Source of the DNA: Streptomyces sp. V3I8
GTDB lineage: Bacteria > Actinomycetota > Actinomycetes > Streptomycetales > Streptomycetaceae
DNA: 64,000 bases
NCBI RefSeq assembly: GCF_030817535.1
Contig: NZ_JAUSZL010000002.1
Span: 5,952,001 to 6,016,000 of the forward strand
Reading direction: 5' to 3'
Part shown: piece by piece, positions 1 to 7,943 of the stretch
Layout of the letters: each line of letters starts with the position of its first letter
Position numbering within the stretch: position 1 is the first letter of the stretch
Position numbers and translations under genes: made by a program
The notes under the pieces: model-generated
Seen by the model: the letters and a program-made list of their open reading frames with translations, nothing else
What the model was told of the DNA's origin: nothing
The model's database searches: none

Positions 1-302
1 TCGCCGTCGACGAGGGCGACGGTTTCCCCGACGGGCTCACCGTCGACGCCGAGGGCTGCGTCTGGGTCGCCTTCTGGGACGGCGGAGCGGTCCGCCGCTA
101 CACCCCCTCCGGTGTCCTGGACCACGTCGTGGAGCTGCCCGTACCGCGCGTCACGGCCTGCGCGTTCGGCGGCGCCGGCCTGACCGACCTGTACATCACG
201 ACGGCCCGTACGGGCCTGGAGGCACCGCACCCGCTCGCCGGATCGCTGCTCGTCGTCCCCGGCGCGGGCAAGGGCCTGCCCCTGCCCGCGTTCGCGGGCT
301 GA
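1..302 (+). CDS. SMP-30/gluconolactonase-like protein, C-terminal part (cut by window edge)
   Basis: Only the last 99 or so residues are present, open from the left edge and ending in TGA at 300-302. The visible segment reads as beta-propeller blades of the SMP-30/gluconolactonase/LRE family: PDGLTVDAEGCVWVAFWDGG followed by a second blade with LTDLYITTARTGL. Members are lactonases, often for aldonolactones, or regucalcin-like proteins. The metal-binding N-terminal Glu cannot be seen. A strong intrinsic terminator follows at 345-387, so the gene ends its own transcription unit. A role in sugar-acid metabolism would fit the neighbouring pentose genes but is inference. Confidence 0.8.
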   Translation, partial: AVDEGDGFPDGLTVDAEGCVWVAFWDGGAVRRYTPSGVLDHVVELPVPRVTACAFGGAGLTDLYITTARTGLEAPHPLAGSLLVVPGAGKGLPLPAFAG

Positions 303-344
303 CAGCCGGGCCGGCCTGTTGCCGGCCTTCGCACCGCACCGCAC

Positions 345-387
345 ACAGCGGCCCCCGTCCGGATCCGGACGGGGGCCGCTGTTTTTG
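345..387 (+). terminator. Intrinsic terminator: 38-bp perfect palindrome plus T-tract
   Basis: Bases 345-382 form a perfect inverted repeat (19-base arms, ACAGCGGCCCCCGTCCGGA and its complement). It is followed directly by TTTTT at 382-386. It lies 43 bases after the stop of the SMP-30-like gene and just before the promoter of the ABC transporter operon, so it insulates the two units. Confidence 0.85.
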
Positions 388-396
388 CGCAAACCA

Positions 397-478
397 TTGA
401 CGAGTAAGCGCTTCCTATCTACGGTCCGTTCGAAGTTACGAGCACTCATCGAAATCTCGAACAGAGATATCTCGAACG
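397..478 (+). promoter_or_regulatory. Promoter and operator cluster of the arabino-oligosaccharide operon
   Basis: The promoter is TTGACG (397-402), a 17-base spacer, then TACGGT (420-425). The spacer contains the LacI-type palindrome AAGCGCTT (406-413). Downstream lie CGTTCGAA (427-434), a near-perfect palindrome ATCGAAATCTCGAA (448-461) and CTCGAACG (471-478). The same -35/-10 boxes with identical spacing, followed by the same CCGTTCGAAGT, recur in front of the GH43 arabinanase gene (26171-26199), suggesting co-regulation. The regulator itself is not identifiable here. Confidence 0.65.
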
Positions 479-491
479 AATGGGGCAGGGC

Positions 492-1850
492 ATGGGACGA
501 CCTGGCCTGGATCGCAGGCAACTCCTGGCGGGACTGAGCGGGTTGACGGTCGCCGGAAGCCTCGGATTCGCCGCACTGGGCACCGGGGCGGACGCACTCG
601 CCTCCGGCGCGGACACCCGCGTGCGCTACTGGAACCTCTTCAGCGGCGGCGACGGGTACAACATGATCGCGATGCTGGACGCCTTCCGGAAGGCGAACCC
701 GGACATCGACGTCAAGGACTCCACCCTCCAGTGGGGCAGCCCCTTCTACACCAAACTGGCCATGGCGGCGGCGGGCAACCGCGCACCCGACCTCGGCGTC
801 ATGCACCTGGGCCGCGTCACCGGCTTCTCGCCCGGCCGCCTCCTGGACCCCTGGGACGTCGACCTGCTCGCCGAATACGGCGTGCGGGAGAGGGACTTCA
901 ACCCCGAGCTGTGGAAGCGCGCCGTCGTCGACGGCAAGCTCTACGCCCTCCCGCTCGACATCCACGTCCAGCTCTGCTTCTACCGCAAGGACGTGCTGAA
1001 GAAGGCGGGCCTGCTCGGCGACGACGGCCACCTCGTGCCGGTCACCTCCGTCGACGAGTGGTTCGACGTGCTCAAGGAGGCCAAGGCGGCCACCGGAAAG
1101 GGCCTGCAGACCATCGGCATGTGGTCCAGCGACCAGAACTTCCAGTGGTGGTTCTTCGTCGCCTTCTACACCCAGCTCGGCGGCACCTGGTTCGACGACG
1201 CGAACACCGAGGTCACCTTCGACACCGACAAGGCCGTGCAGGTTCTGGAGTTCCTGCGCCGCCACGTCACCGACGGGTACACCGACCCCGCCTTCGCGGG
1301 CGGCGCGGGCGCCGAACAGTTCGTCAACGGCGGCCCGTTCGTCTGGGAGGGCAACTGGTCGGTGCCCGTCTTCGACGGCGCGCAGATCGAGTACGGCGCC
1401 ACCCCGCTGCCGCCCGTCTTCGGCAGGCGGGCCACCCACGCCGAGTCGCACTCCTTCGTGCTGCCCCACCAGTCCGGCCGCGGCGGGGCCGCCGACGAGG
1501 GCGCGCACCAGCTCGCCGCCTACATCGTCCGGCACGCCGCACTGTGGGCGGCCGGCGGCCACATCCCCGCCTACACGCCCACCCTCTCCACGGCCGCGTA
1601 CAAGAAGCTGGAACCGCAGAGCGAGTACGTCTCGGCGATGGACCACCAGGCCACCGAGCCCAAGGTGTGGTTCGCCGGGTCCACCGGCATCCTCGCCCAG
1701 CGCGTCGGCCCCATCGTCGTCTCCTCCACGGTGGGGTCCGCCAAGCCGGACGCCGCCGCCCGCGGCATGAAGAGCACGCTCACCGAGCTGCTCGCCTCGA
1801 AGAACCCCATGGACGGCAGGACCGCCGCGCAGGGAGGTGCGGCCGCATGA
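492..1850 (+). CDS. Extracellular sugar-binding protein of an ABC importer (Tat-type signal)
   Basis: Substrate-binding component of a CUT1-type carbohydrate importer, about 452 residues. The N-terminus carries a twin-arginine signal (LDRRQLLAGLSGLTVAGSLG) followed by a mature domain typical of family-1 solute-binding proteins (VRYWNLFSGGDGYNMIAMLD, then LPLDIHVQLCFYRKDVLKKA). An in-frame ATG at 480 is an alternative start; neither start has a strong Shine-Dalgarno. The stop overlaps the next gene's start (ATGA, 1847-1850). Linked to two permeases and a GH51 arabinofuranosidase, so arabino-oligosaccharides are the likely ligand (inference). Many such proteins are lipoproteins, but no lipobox Cys is seen here. 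Confidence 0.87.
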   Translation: MGRPGLDRRQLLAGLSGLTVAGSLGFAALGTGADALASGADTRVRYWNLFSGGDGYNMIAMLDAFRKANPDIDVKDSTLQWGSPFYTKLAMAAAGNRAPDLGVMHLGRVTGFSPGRLLDPWDVDLLAEYGVRERDFNPELWKRAVVDGKLYALPLDIHVQLCFYRKDVLKKAGLLGDDGHLVPVTSVDEWFDVLKEAKAATGKGLQTIGMWSSDQNFQWWFFVAFYTQLGGTWFDDANTEVTFDTDKAVQVLEFLRRHVTDGYTDPAFAGGAGAEQFVNGGPFVWEGNWSVPVFDGAQIEYGATPLPPVFGRRATHAESHSFVLPHQSGRGGAADEGAHQLAAYIVRHAALWAAGGHIPAYTPTLSTAAYKKLEPQSEYVSAMDHQATEPKVWFAGSTGILAQRVGPIVVSSTVGSAKPDAAARGMKSTLTELLASKNPMDGRTAAQGGAAA

Positions 1851-2788
1851 CGACAGCCGGCGCACAGACCGTCATCGCCCCGCCGCGCGCCAAGGCCGCC
1901 GCGGCCGGCGCCACCGTCCGCCGCAAGCAGGGCTTCCAGCACGGCGCCTGGTTCGTCGCCCCGTTCCTCGCGCTGTTCGCGCTGTTCGTGATCTGGCCGC
2001 TGCTGCGCGGCGTCTACCTCAGCTTCACGGACGCCAACATCTCCGGCGACGCCACGAACTTCATCGGACTCGACAACTACCGCGAGGCGTTCGGCGACCC
2101 GCTGGTGTGGGAATCGCTCGGGCACAGCGCCTGGTTCACGCTCCTGGTCGTGCCCTGCATCACCGTGCTCGCCTTCCTCCTCGCGATGCTCGCCCACCAC
2201 ATCGAGCGCGGCAAGTGGCTGTGGCGGCTGTGCTTCTTCGCCCCGTTCCTGCTGCCGTCCACCGTCGCCGCCAACCTGTGGCAGTGGCTGTTCAACCCCG
2301 GCACCGGCATGGTCAACCACGTCCTCGGCATCGAGACGGCCTGGCTGAACGACAAGTCGTACGCCATGCTCGCCGTCGTCGTCTGCACCCTGTGGTGGAC
2401 GGTCGGCTTCAGCTTCCTGCTCTACCTCGCAGCCCTCCAGGGCATCCCCGCGCACCTCTACGAGGCGGCCAAGCTGGACGGCGCCAACGCCTGGCACCGC
2501 ATGGTCCACATCACCCTGCCGCTGCTGCGCCACATCACCGGCCTCGTCCTCGCCCTGCAGATCCTCGCCTCGCTACAGGTCTTCGACCAGGCCGTGGTGA
2601 TGATGGACTTCCTGCCGGGACCGGAGGGCTCCACGCGCACCTTCGTGCAGTACACCCTCGAAGAGGGCTTCACCAGCTACCGCGTCGGCTACGCCTCCGC
2701 GATCTCCATCATCTTCTTCGTGATCATCGCGGCCGTCGCCCTCGCGCGGATGTGGCTGCTGCGCAACCGTGAGGAGGGCGGCCGATGA
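1847..2788 (+). CDS. Sugar ABC transporter permease (MalF/UgpA type)
   Basis: Membrane subunit of a CUT1 importer, 313 residues with about six transmembrane helices; the first is WFVAPFLALFALFVIWPLL. The EAA loop, which contacts the ATPase, is visible as EAAKLDGANAWHRMVHITLP. The start is set by AGGGAGGTG at 1831-1839 and an ATGA overlap with the binding-protein gene; the end overlaps the second permease by ATGA too. No ATPase gene occurs in the operon. In Streptomyces the shared MsiK ATPase usually energises such importers, so dependence on it is expected rather than seen. Confidence 0.9.
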   Translation: MTTAGAQTVIAPPRAKAAAAGATVRRKQGFQHGAWFVAPFLALFALFVIWPLLRGVYLSFTDANISGDATNFIGLDNYREAFGDPLVWESLGHSAWFTLLVVPCITVLAFLLAMLAHHIERGKWLWRLCFFAPFLLPSTVAANLWQWLFNPGTGMVNHVLGIETAWLNDKSYAMLAVVVCTLWWTVGFSFLLYLAALQGIPAHLYEAAKLDGANAWHRMVHITLPLLRHITGLVLALQILASLQVFDQAVVMMDFLPGPEGSTRTFVQYTLEEGFTSYRVGYASAISIIFFVIIAAVALARMWLLRNREEGGR

Positions 2789-3663
2789 GCACCGCCGCAC
2801 AGACACGCGCCGAGGCGCCGGTACGCACCGGGGTCCGCAGGCCCTGGACACCCAGCCAGATCGTGCTCACCCTCCTCGGCGCCGCCGTCTCGGTGGTGTT
2901 CCTGGCACCCCTCGCCTGGGCGCTGTTCACCTCGCTCAAGTCGGAGACCGAGGCGGTCGAGGTGCCGACGCACTGGCTGCCGCGGGAGTGGACGACGCAG
3001 GCCTGGCGGGCGATCTTCGAGACCGGCAACATCACCAACTGGTTCGTGAACTCGCTGGTGGTCTCGGTGTGCGTGACCGCCGTCGTGCTGAGCGTCGGCG
3101 CGCTCGCCGGGTACGGCTTCGCGCGCACCGAGTTCCGCGGCAGGAAGGTCCTGCTGGGCCTGGTCATGACCGGCCTGATGGTCTCGCCCGCGGTCCTCGG
3201 CGTCCCCCTCTTCACCACCGTCCAGCAGATGGGGATGGTCGACACTTACTGGGGCATGATCCTGCCGCAGTGCGCGCCCGCCGCGATGGTCTACATCCTC
3301 TACAAGTTCTTCCAGGGCATCCCGCGCGAACTGGAGGAGGCGGCCTTCATCGACGGCGCGGGCCGCTGGCGGGTCTTCTTCACCATCGTGCTCCCGCTCT
3401 CCCGCCCCTCCCTCGCGGCGGTCGGCATCTTCACCTTCATCGCGTCCTGGAACAACTTCCTGTGGCCGTACATGGTGACCAACAACCCCGACCTGATGAC
3501 CATGCCGAACGGCATCGCGACCGTCATGAACTCCTACGGCATCCAGTGGGCGCAGCTCATGGCGGGCGGCCTGATGGCGGGCCTTCCCCTGATCATCGTC
3601 TTCGTCTTCTTCCAGCGCCAGATCGTGGCAGGCGTGGCCCACACGGGCCTGGCCGGCCAGTAG
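2785..3663 (+). CDS. Sugar ABC transporter permease (MalG/UgpE type)
   Basis: Second membrane subunit, 292 residues, with six predicted helices. The conserved EAA loop is EEAAFIDGAGRWRVFFTIVLP. It starts within the stop of the preceding permease, so the pair are translationally coupled and probably form the heterodimeric channel. A 171-base gap containing two copies of the intergenic G+C-rich repeat separates it from the GH51 gene, which is probably still in the same transcript. Confidence 0.9.
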   Translation: MSTAAQTRAEAPVRTGVRRPWTPSQIVLTLLGAAVSVVFLAPLAWALFTSLKSETEAVEVPTHWLPREWTTQAWRAIFETGNITNWFVNSLVVSVCVTAVVLSVGALAGYGFARTEFRGRKVLLGLVMTGLMVSPAVLGVPLFTTVQQMGMVDTYWGMILPQCAPAAMVYILYKFFQGIPRELEEAAFIDGAGRWRVFFTIVLPLSRPSLAAVGIFTFIASWNNFLWPYMVTNNPDLMTMPNGIATVMNSYGIQWAQLMAGGLMAGLPLIIVFVFFQRQIVAGVAHTGLAGQ

Positions 3664-3667
3664 CGCC

Positions 3668-3775
3668 TCCCCTCAGGGGCGCGGGGCTGTGCCGAGGTGC
3701 GGCTCCGCCGTGCGAGCGCGACCGGCCCGCCGCCGCCCCTGAAGGGGCGCGGGGAACCGCGCGAGCAACCCCCAC
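3668..3775. repeat. G+C-rich intergenic repeat, copy 1 (two partial cores)
   Basis: Two degenerate cores of a repeat found nine times in this window: GGGGCGCGGGGCTGTG near 3675 and CCCCTGAAGGGGCGCGGGGA near 3736, followed by GCGCGAGCAACCCCCAC. It lies between two genes of the same orientation. Confidence 0.7.
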
Positions 3776-3834
3776 ACGCCCGCATGCGCCAACGACACAC
3801 AAGCCACCCCACCCGAAAGGCGAACCCGGCACCC

Positions 3835-5352
3835 ATGCACCACACCAAGGCCCGCTTCACCCTGGACCCCGCCTTCACGGTCGGCGAGGTCAGCCCCCGC
3901 CTCTTCGGCTCGTTCGTGGAACACCTCGGCCGCTGCGTCTACACCGGCATATACGAGCCCGGCCACCCCACGGCCGACGAGGCGGGCCTGCGCCAGGACG
4001 TCCTCGACCTGGTACGGGAACTCGGCGTCACGACGATCCGCTACCCCGGCGGCAACTTCGTCTCCGGCTACAAGTGGGAGGACTCGGTGGGCCCCGCCGA
4101 GGACCGCCCCCGCCGCCTGGACCTCGCCTGGCGCTCCACGGAGACGAACCGCTTCGGCCTCTCCGAGTACATCGCCTTCCTGAAGAAGCTCGGCCCCCAG
4201 GCCGAACCCATGATGGCCGTCAACCTCGGCACCAGGGGCGTCGCCGAGGCCCTGGAACTCCAGGAGTACGCCAACCACCCGGCGGGCACGGCCCTGTCCG
4301 ACCTCCGCGTCGCGCACGGCGACAAGGACCCCTTCGGCATCCGGCTGTGGTGCCTCGGCAACGAGATGGACGGACCCTGGCAGACCGGGCACAAGACGGC
4401 CGAGGAGTACGGCCGCCTCGCCGCCGAGACCGCCCGCGCCATGCGCCAGATCGACCCCGGCCTCGAACTCGTCGCCTGCGGCTCCTCCGGCCAGTCCATG
4501 GACACCTTCGCCGAGTGGGAGGCGACGGTCCTGAAGGAGACGTACGACCTCGTCGACCACATCTCCCTGCACGCGTACTACGAGCCGCTCGACGGCGACG
4601 TCGACTCCTTCCTGGCCTCCGCCGTGGACATGGAGTCCTTCATCGAGAACGTGGTCGCCACCTGCGACCACATCGGCGCGCGGCTCAAGTCGAAGAAGAA
4701 GATCAACCTCTCCTTCGACGAGTGGAACGTCTGGTACATGTCGCGCTTCCAGGAGGAGGCGGAGCGCGACCCGCTGGACTGGCCGGAGGCGCCGCGCCTG
4801 CTGGAGGACAACTACAGCGTCACCGACGCCGTCGTCCTCGGCTCGCTGATCGTCGCGCTGCTGCGGCACGCGGACCGGGTGGCCGTGGCGTGCCTGGCCC
4901 AGCTCGTCAACGTCATCGCGCCGATCATGACCGAGCCGGGCGGCCCGGCCTGGCGCCAGACGACCTTCTTCCCGTTCGCGCAGGCCTCGCGGTACGGGCG
5001 GGGCCAGGTCCTCGACGTACGCGTGGACTCACCGACGTACGAGACGGCGAAGTACGGCGAGACGGACCTGCTGCACGCCACCGCCGTACGCGCCGAGGAC
5101 GGGTCGGTGACCGTCTTCGCCGTCAACCGCGGCCGGACCGCGGCCCTGCCGCTGGAGGTGACGCTCGGCTCCCTGGGCCTGACGGCCGTCGTCGGGCACA
5201 GCGCCCTGGCCGACGCCGACCCGGACGCCCGCAACACCCTGGACGAACCGGAACGGGTCGTCCCGCACGAGGTCACGGGGACCGCGCTCGCGGACGGCGT
5301 GCTCACCGCCACCCTGGAACCACTGTCCTGGAACGTGATCCGGCTGGTCTGA
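3835..5352 (+). CDS. Alpha-N-arabinofuranosidase, GH51, intracellular
   Basis: Retaining exo-enzyme releasing terminal L-arabinofuranose from arabino-oligosaccharides, 505 residues and normal for GH51. The acid/base Glu177 lies in LWCLGNEMDGPW and the nucleophile Glu296 in LSFDEWNVWY; IRYPGGNFVSGYKWEDSVGP is another family signature. No signal peptide is present, so it acts in the cytoplasm on imported oligosaccharides. The ATG at 3835 is preceded by GAAAGGCG about 14 bases upstream, slightly distant. It completes the importer operon and complements the two secreted GH43 enzymes at 26-28 kb. Confidence 0.95.
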   Translation: MHHTKARFTLDPAFTVGEVSPRLFGSFVEHLGRCVYTGIYEPGHPTADEAGLRQDVLDLVRELGVTTIRYPGGNFVSGYKWEDSVGPAEDRPRRLDLAWRSTETNRFGLSEYIAFLKKLGPQAEPMMAVNLGTRGVAEALELQEYANHPAGTALSDLRVAHGDKDPFGIRLWCLGNEMDGPWQTGHKTAEEYGRLAAETARAMRQIDPGLELVACGSSGQSMDTFAEWEATVLKETYDLVDHISLHAYYEPLDGDVDSFLASAVDMESFIENVVATCDHIGARLKSKKKINLSFDEWNVWYMSRFQEEAERDPLDWPEAPRLLEDNYSVTDAVVLGSLIVALLRHADRVAVACLAQLVNVIAPIMTEPGGPAWRQTTFFPFAQASRYGRGQVLDVRVDSPTYETAKYGETDLLHATAVRAEDGSVTVFAVNRGRTAALPLEVTLGSLGLTAVVGHSALADADPDARNTLDEPERVVPHEVTGTALADGVLTATLEPLSWNVIRLV

Positions 5353-5510
5353 CCCGACGCAGCCGCAGCGCCCCGGCCCTCCCCGGCCGGGGCACCACCT
5401 GTGCGGCGTCCTCATGCCACGCTCAGGCAATCCTCAGTTCGGGCACCTACCGTCCCGTCCGTCCCCCCCACCTCCCGGCGGGAGCCTCACGGCACGACGG
5501 GACGGACACG

Positions 5511-6313
5511 ATGCGGACGCTGGTACCGCTCGCCCTGGCGGGCCTCGGCGCCCAACTGGTGGACGGCAGACTCGGCATGGCCTACGGCGTGACCTCGACC
5601 ACCCTGCTGCTCTCCGTCGGCACCGGTCCGGCCGCCGCCTCGGCCACGGTCCACCTCGCGGAGATCGGCACGACCCTGATGTCCGGCGCCTCGCACTGGC
5701 GCTTCGGCAACGTCGACTGGAAGGTCGTCGTCAGGATCGGCGTACCGGGGGCCGCCGACTCGTTCCTCGGCGCGACCGTCCTGTCCCGGTTCACGTTCCG
5801 CGGCCTGCCCGGGGGCCATCTCGGCAAGCCGTTGCGCAGGCGGTTCCTGGCACCGCTCGGCCTGGTCGCCGGTTTCCTGGACGCGACCGGCGGGGGCGGC
5901 TGGGGCCCGGTCGGGACACCGGCGCTGCCGGCCTCGGCTTCCTCCTCTCCCTCGGCTCGCAGGGCCTTAACCGGCGCTGGGTCGCCGCGTTCCTCGTCGG
6001 CGGTCTCGTCGCGGCGCCCGTCGCGGCCTGGCTGGTGCGCCTGCTGCCCCCGCGCGTCCTGGGCTCGGCGGTCGGCGGGGTCATCGTCGTCACCGACGTC
6101 CGTACGCTGCTGAGGAGCGACTGGGTGGCGGCGCCGGACGCGGTGGCGTGGAGCGGGTACGTGCTCCTGTACGTCCTGTGGGCCGCGGCGCTGGCCCACT
6201 CGATCCGCGCCCACCGCAAGGAGAAGGCGCTGGAGGCCGCGGCGTGCGAGGAGAGGGAGGCCGCGGCGAATGACCTCCCCCGTGGGCCATTCGCCGCGTA
6301 CTGCGCACGTTAG
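5511..6313 (+). pseudogene. Decayed TauE/SafE-type membrane permease
   Basis: The first 140 or so codons read as a TauE/SafE (sulfite exporter/DUF81) protein (SVGTGPAAASATVHLAEIGT, HWRFGNVDWKVVVRIGVPGA, then FLDATGGGGWGPVGTPAL). Near base 5930 the reading frame is lost; the homologous C-terminal half (GFLLSLGSQGLNRRWVAAFL onward) continues in a different forward frame to the stop at 6311-6313. From the usual family arrangement, residues also appear missing between the first half and PLRRRFLAPLGLVAG. Both signs point to deletions and loss of function. A sequencing error could explain the frame change but not the missing segments. It borders the accessory block and ends overlapping the next gene tail to tail. 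Confidence 0.75.
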
Positions 6314-7842
6314 GAGGCGACGTCCGCCGACGGCCACCGTGCACGCCGACCAGATTCGGCCGGTGGGTGTGCACGCTGCGCATCCACCACGCGCAAGGCG
6401 TGCACGACGTCGTGCACGCCCGAACCGGTCGTCAGCAGATCGCGGTTGAGGAGCCGTTCGGCGGCACGCAGGTGCGCGCGGACCGTGTTGCGGCTCAGGC
6501 CCACCCGCGCGGCCGTGCGCTGCGCGTCGGTGTTGGCGTCGATCCAGGCCTCCACGGTCCGGTACAGGTCGCGGTGCCCGCTGTCGCGCAGCGGGCGCAG
6601 GAAGGGCTCCGCCCAGGCCGTGGCGGGCGCGGCGCGCAGGAGTTCGCCGAGCTGCGGCACGGCCGGCCGGCCGGTGTCGGCGGGATCGGACTGCAGCGCG
6701 GTGAGGGACAGGGCCAGGTCGAGCGTGGCGCGGGTGCGGACCTCGCCGAGATCGATGCCCAGCGCCTCCTCCGCGCGGCGGCAGTGGGCCGTGACGGTGG
6801 TGCGGCTGAGGTGCAGCAGACGGGCCACGCCGGACCGGGAGAACGTCACGGCCAGGCGCACGACGTCCACGGTGGGCTGGGGGACGGCCTGCAGCGGCTC
6901 CAGATGGGCGCGCGCCCAGGCGAGGGCCGGCCGGTGGGGCAGTACGTGCACCAGCGAGGGCCGCCCCCGGTAGGCGGCCAGCCGGCCGGGGGAGTTGCGG
7001 GCGACGGCGAGGGCGTGCACGGCCTCGCCGTAGGCCTCCGCCGTGGCGGTGAGCGGGTGGGGCCTGCTGACGCCCAGCGCGTACCCGGGGTTCTCCCCGA
7101 CGAGCCGGCGCAGCACCTCCCCCTGCCGGAAACGCCCGCCGAGTTCCGGGTCCTCGGCGACAGGACAGATCAACTGCTCCCGGAAGACCGGGCAGTTCAC
7201 CATCAGACCCGGACCGTGGTAGCCCGACGGGTCGAGGTACGTCCTGGTCAGCCGGTCGCGGTCGGCGGGCGGGCAGTGCAGGAGATGGACCCGTACGCGC
7301 TGCGCGTCCAGCAGCGGAGGTACGTTGCCGGTGGTCATCCGGCGCGCCATGGTGACGTCCCCGGCCAGCAGCGCGGTCAGCACCGCGAACCGCACCTGCG
7401 CCGCCTTCGCCTCGTACCCGTGCGCGGTGCCGTCGGCCTCGGACACCCGGCTCAGCAGGTCCACGACCGCACCCGCCTGCGAGGCCAGCGAGGCCGCCCC
7501 GCGGGACAGCGCCGACGCGCTGACGGTCACCAGCACCGGCCGCGGCTCACCCCCGCCGAAGGCTTCGAGGCGCACCTCCAGTTCGCCGACCCGGGTCGTG
7601 GCCGCGGCCAGCCGTCCGCTCGCCAGGCGCTCCACGTGCTCCGCCAGCGCGCCCGCAGCCCGCCGGGGGAACCCGGCCGTGGCCGCCTCGACCACGCCCC
7701 CGCGCCCGATCCAGGCGACGTCCGCCCCGGTCCGCCGGCCGAGCCACTCCAGCACCTGTGCCGGGGTGCCCCGGCGCCGTACGAGCCGCATCAGTTCGTC
7801 GACATCAGCACCGTCCCCGTGTTCCAGCGCCCTCACCGCCAC
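6310..7842 (-). CDS. PucR-like transcriptional regulator with two C-terminal HTH segments
   Basis: 510 residues. The C-terminal half carries two successive helix-turn-helix modules: FSRSGVARLLHLSRTTVTAH in one and RTAARVGLSRNTVRAHLRAA in the other, the second resembling the PucR C-terminal HTH. The N-terminal half is an effector region without a family I can name. Cytoplasmic DNA-binding protein. It converges on the tauE pseudogene, with stop codons overlapping. It sits at the edge of the rubber block and could regulate it, but two TetR genes are better placed for that. Start at 7842 is a GTG or ATG with no clear competitor. Confidence 0.75.
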   Translation of the reverse strand: MAVRALEHGDGADVDELMRLVRRRGTPAQVLEWLGRRTGADVAWIGRGGVVEAATAGFPRRAAGALAEHVERLASGRLAAATTRVGELEVRLEAFGGGEPRPVLVTVSASALSRGAASLASQAGAVVDLLSRVSEADGTAHGYEAKAAQVRFAVLTALLAGDVTMARRMTTGNVPPLLDAQRVRVHLLHCPPADRDRLTRTYLDPSGYHGPGLMVNCPVFREQLICPVAEDPELGGRFRQGEVLRRLVGENPGYALGVSRPHPLTATAEAYGEAVHALAVARNSPGRLAAYRGRPSLVHVLPHRPALAWARAHLEPLQAVPQPTVDVVRLAVTFSRSGVARLLHLSRTTVTAHCRRAEEALGIDLGEVRTRATLDLALSLTALQSDPADTGRPAVPQLGELLRAAPATAWAEPFLRPLRDSGHRDLYRTVEAWIDANTDAQRTAARVGLSRNTVRAHLRAAERLLNRDLLTTGSGVHDVVHALRVVDAQRAHPPAESGRRARWPSADVAS

Positions 7843-7943
7843 TCGCCTTCCTCAGCCGCGTACCCGAACCGCGTACCCACTTGTCCGACATCCGACAGAA
7901 GACCATGTCATGGCCAAGGCGTGGGCGCCGAGGGGCCGGCCTG

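Noticed and set aside
731..1846. Extending the first permease gene upstream in its open frame
   Set aside because: The upstream part is Arg/Pro-rich shadow of the binding-protein gene; AGGGAGGTG and the ATGA overlap fix the start at 1847.
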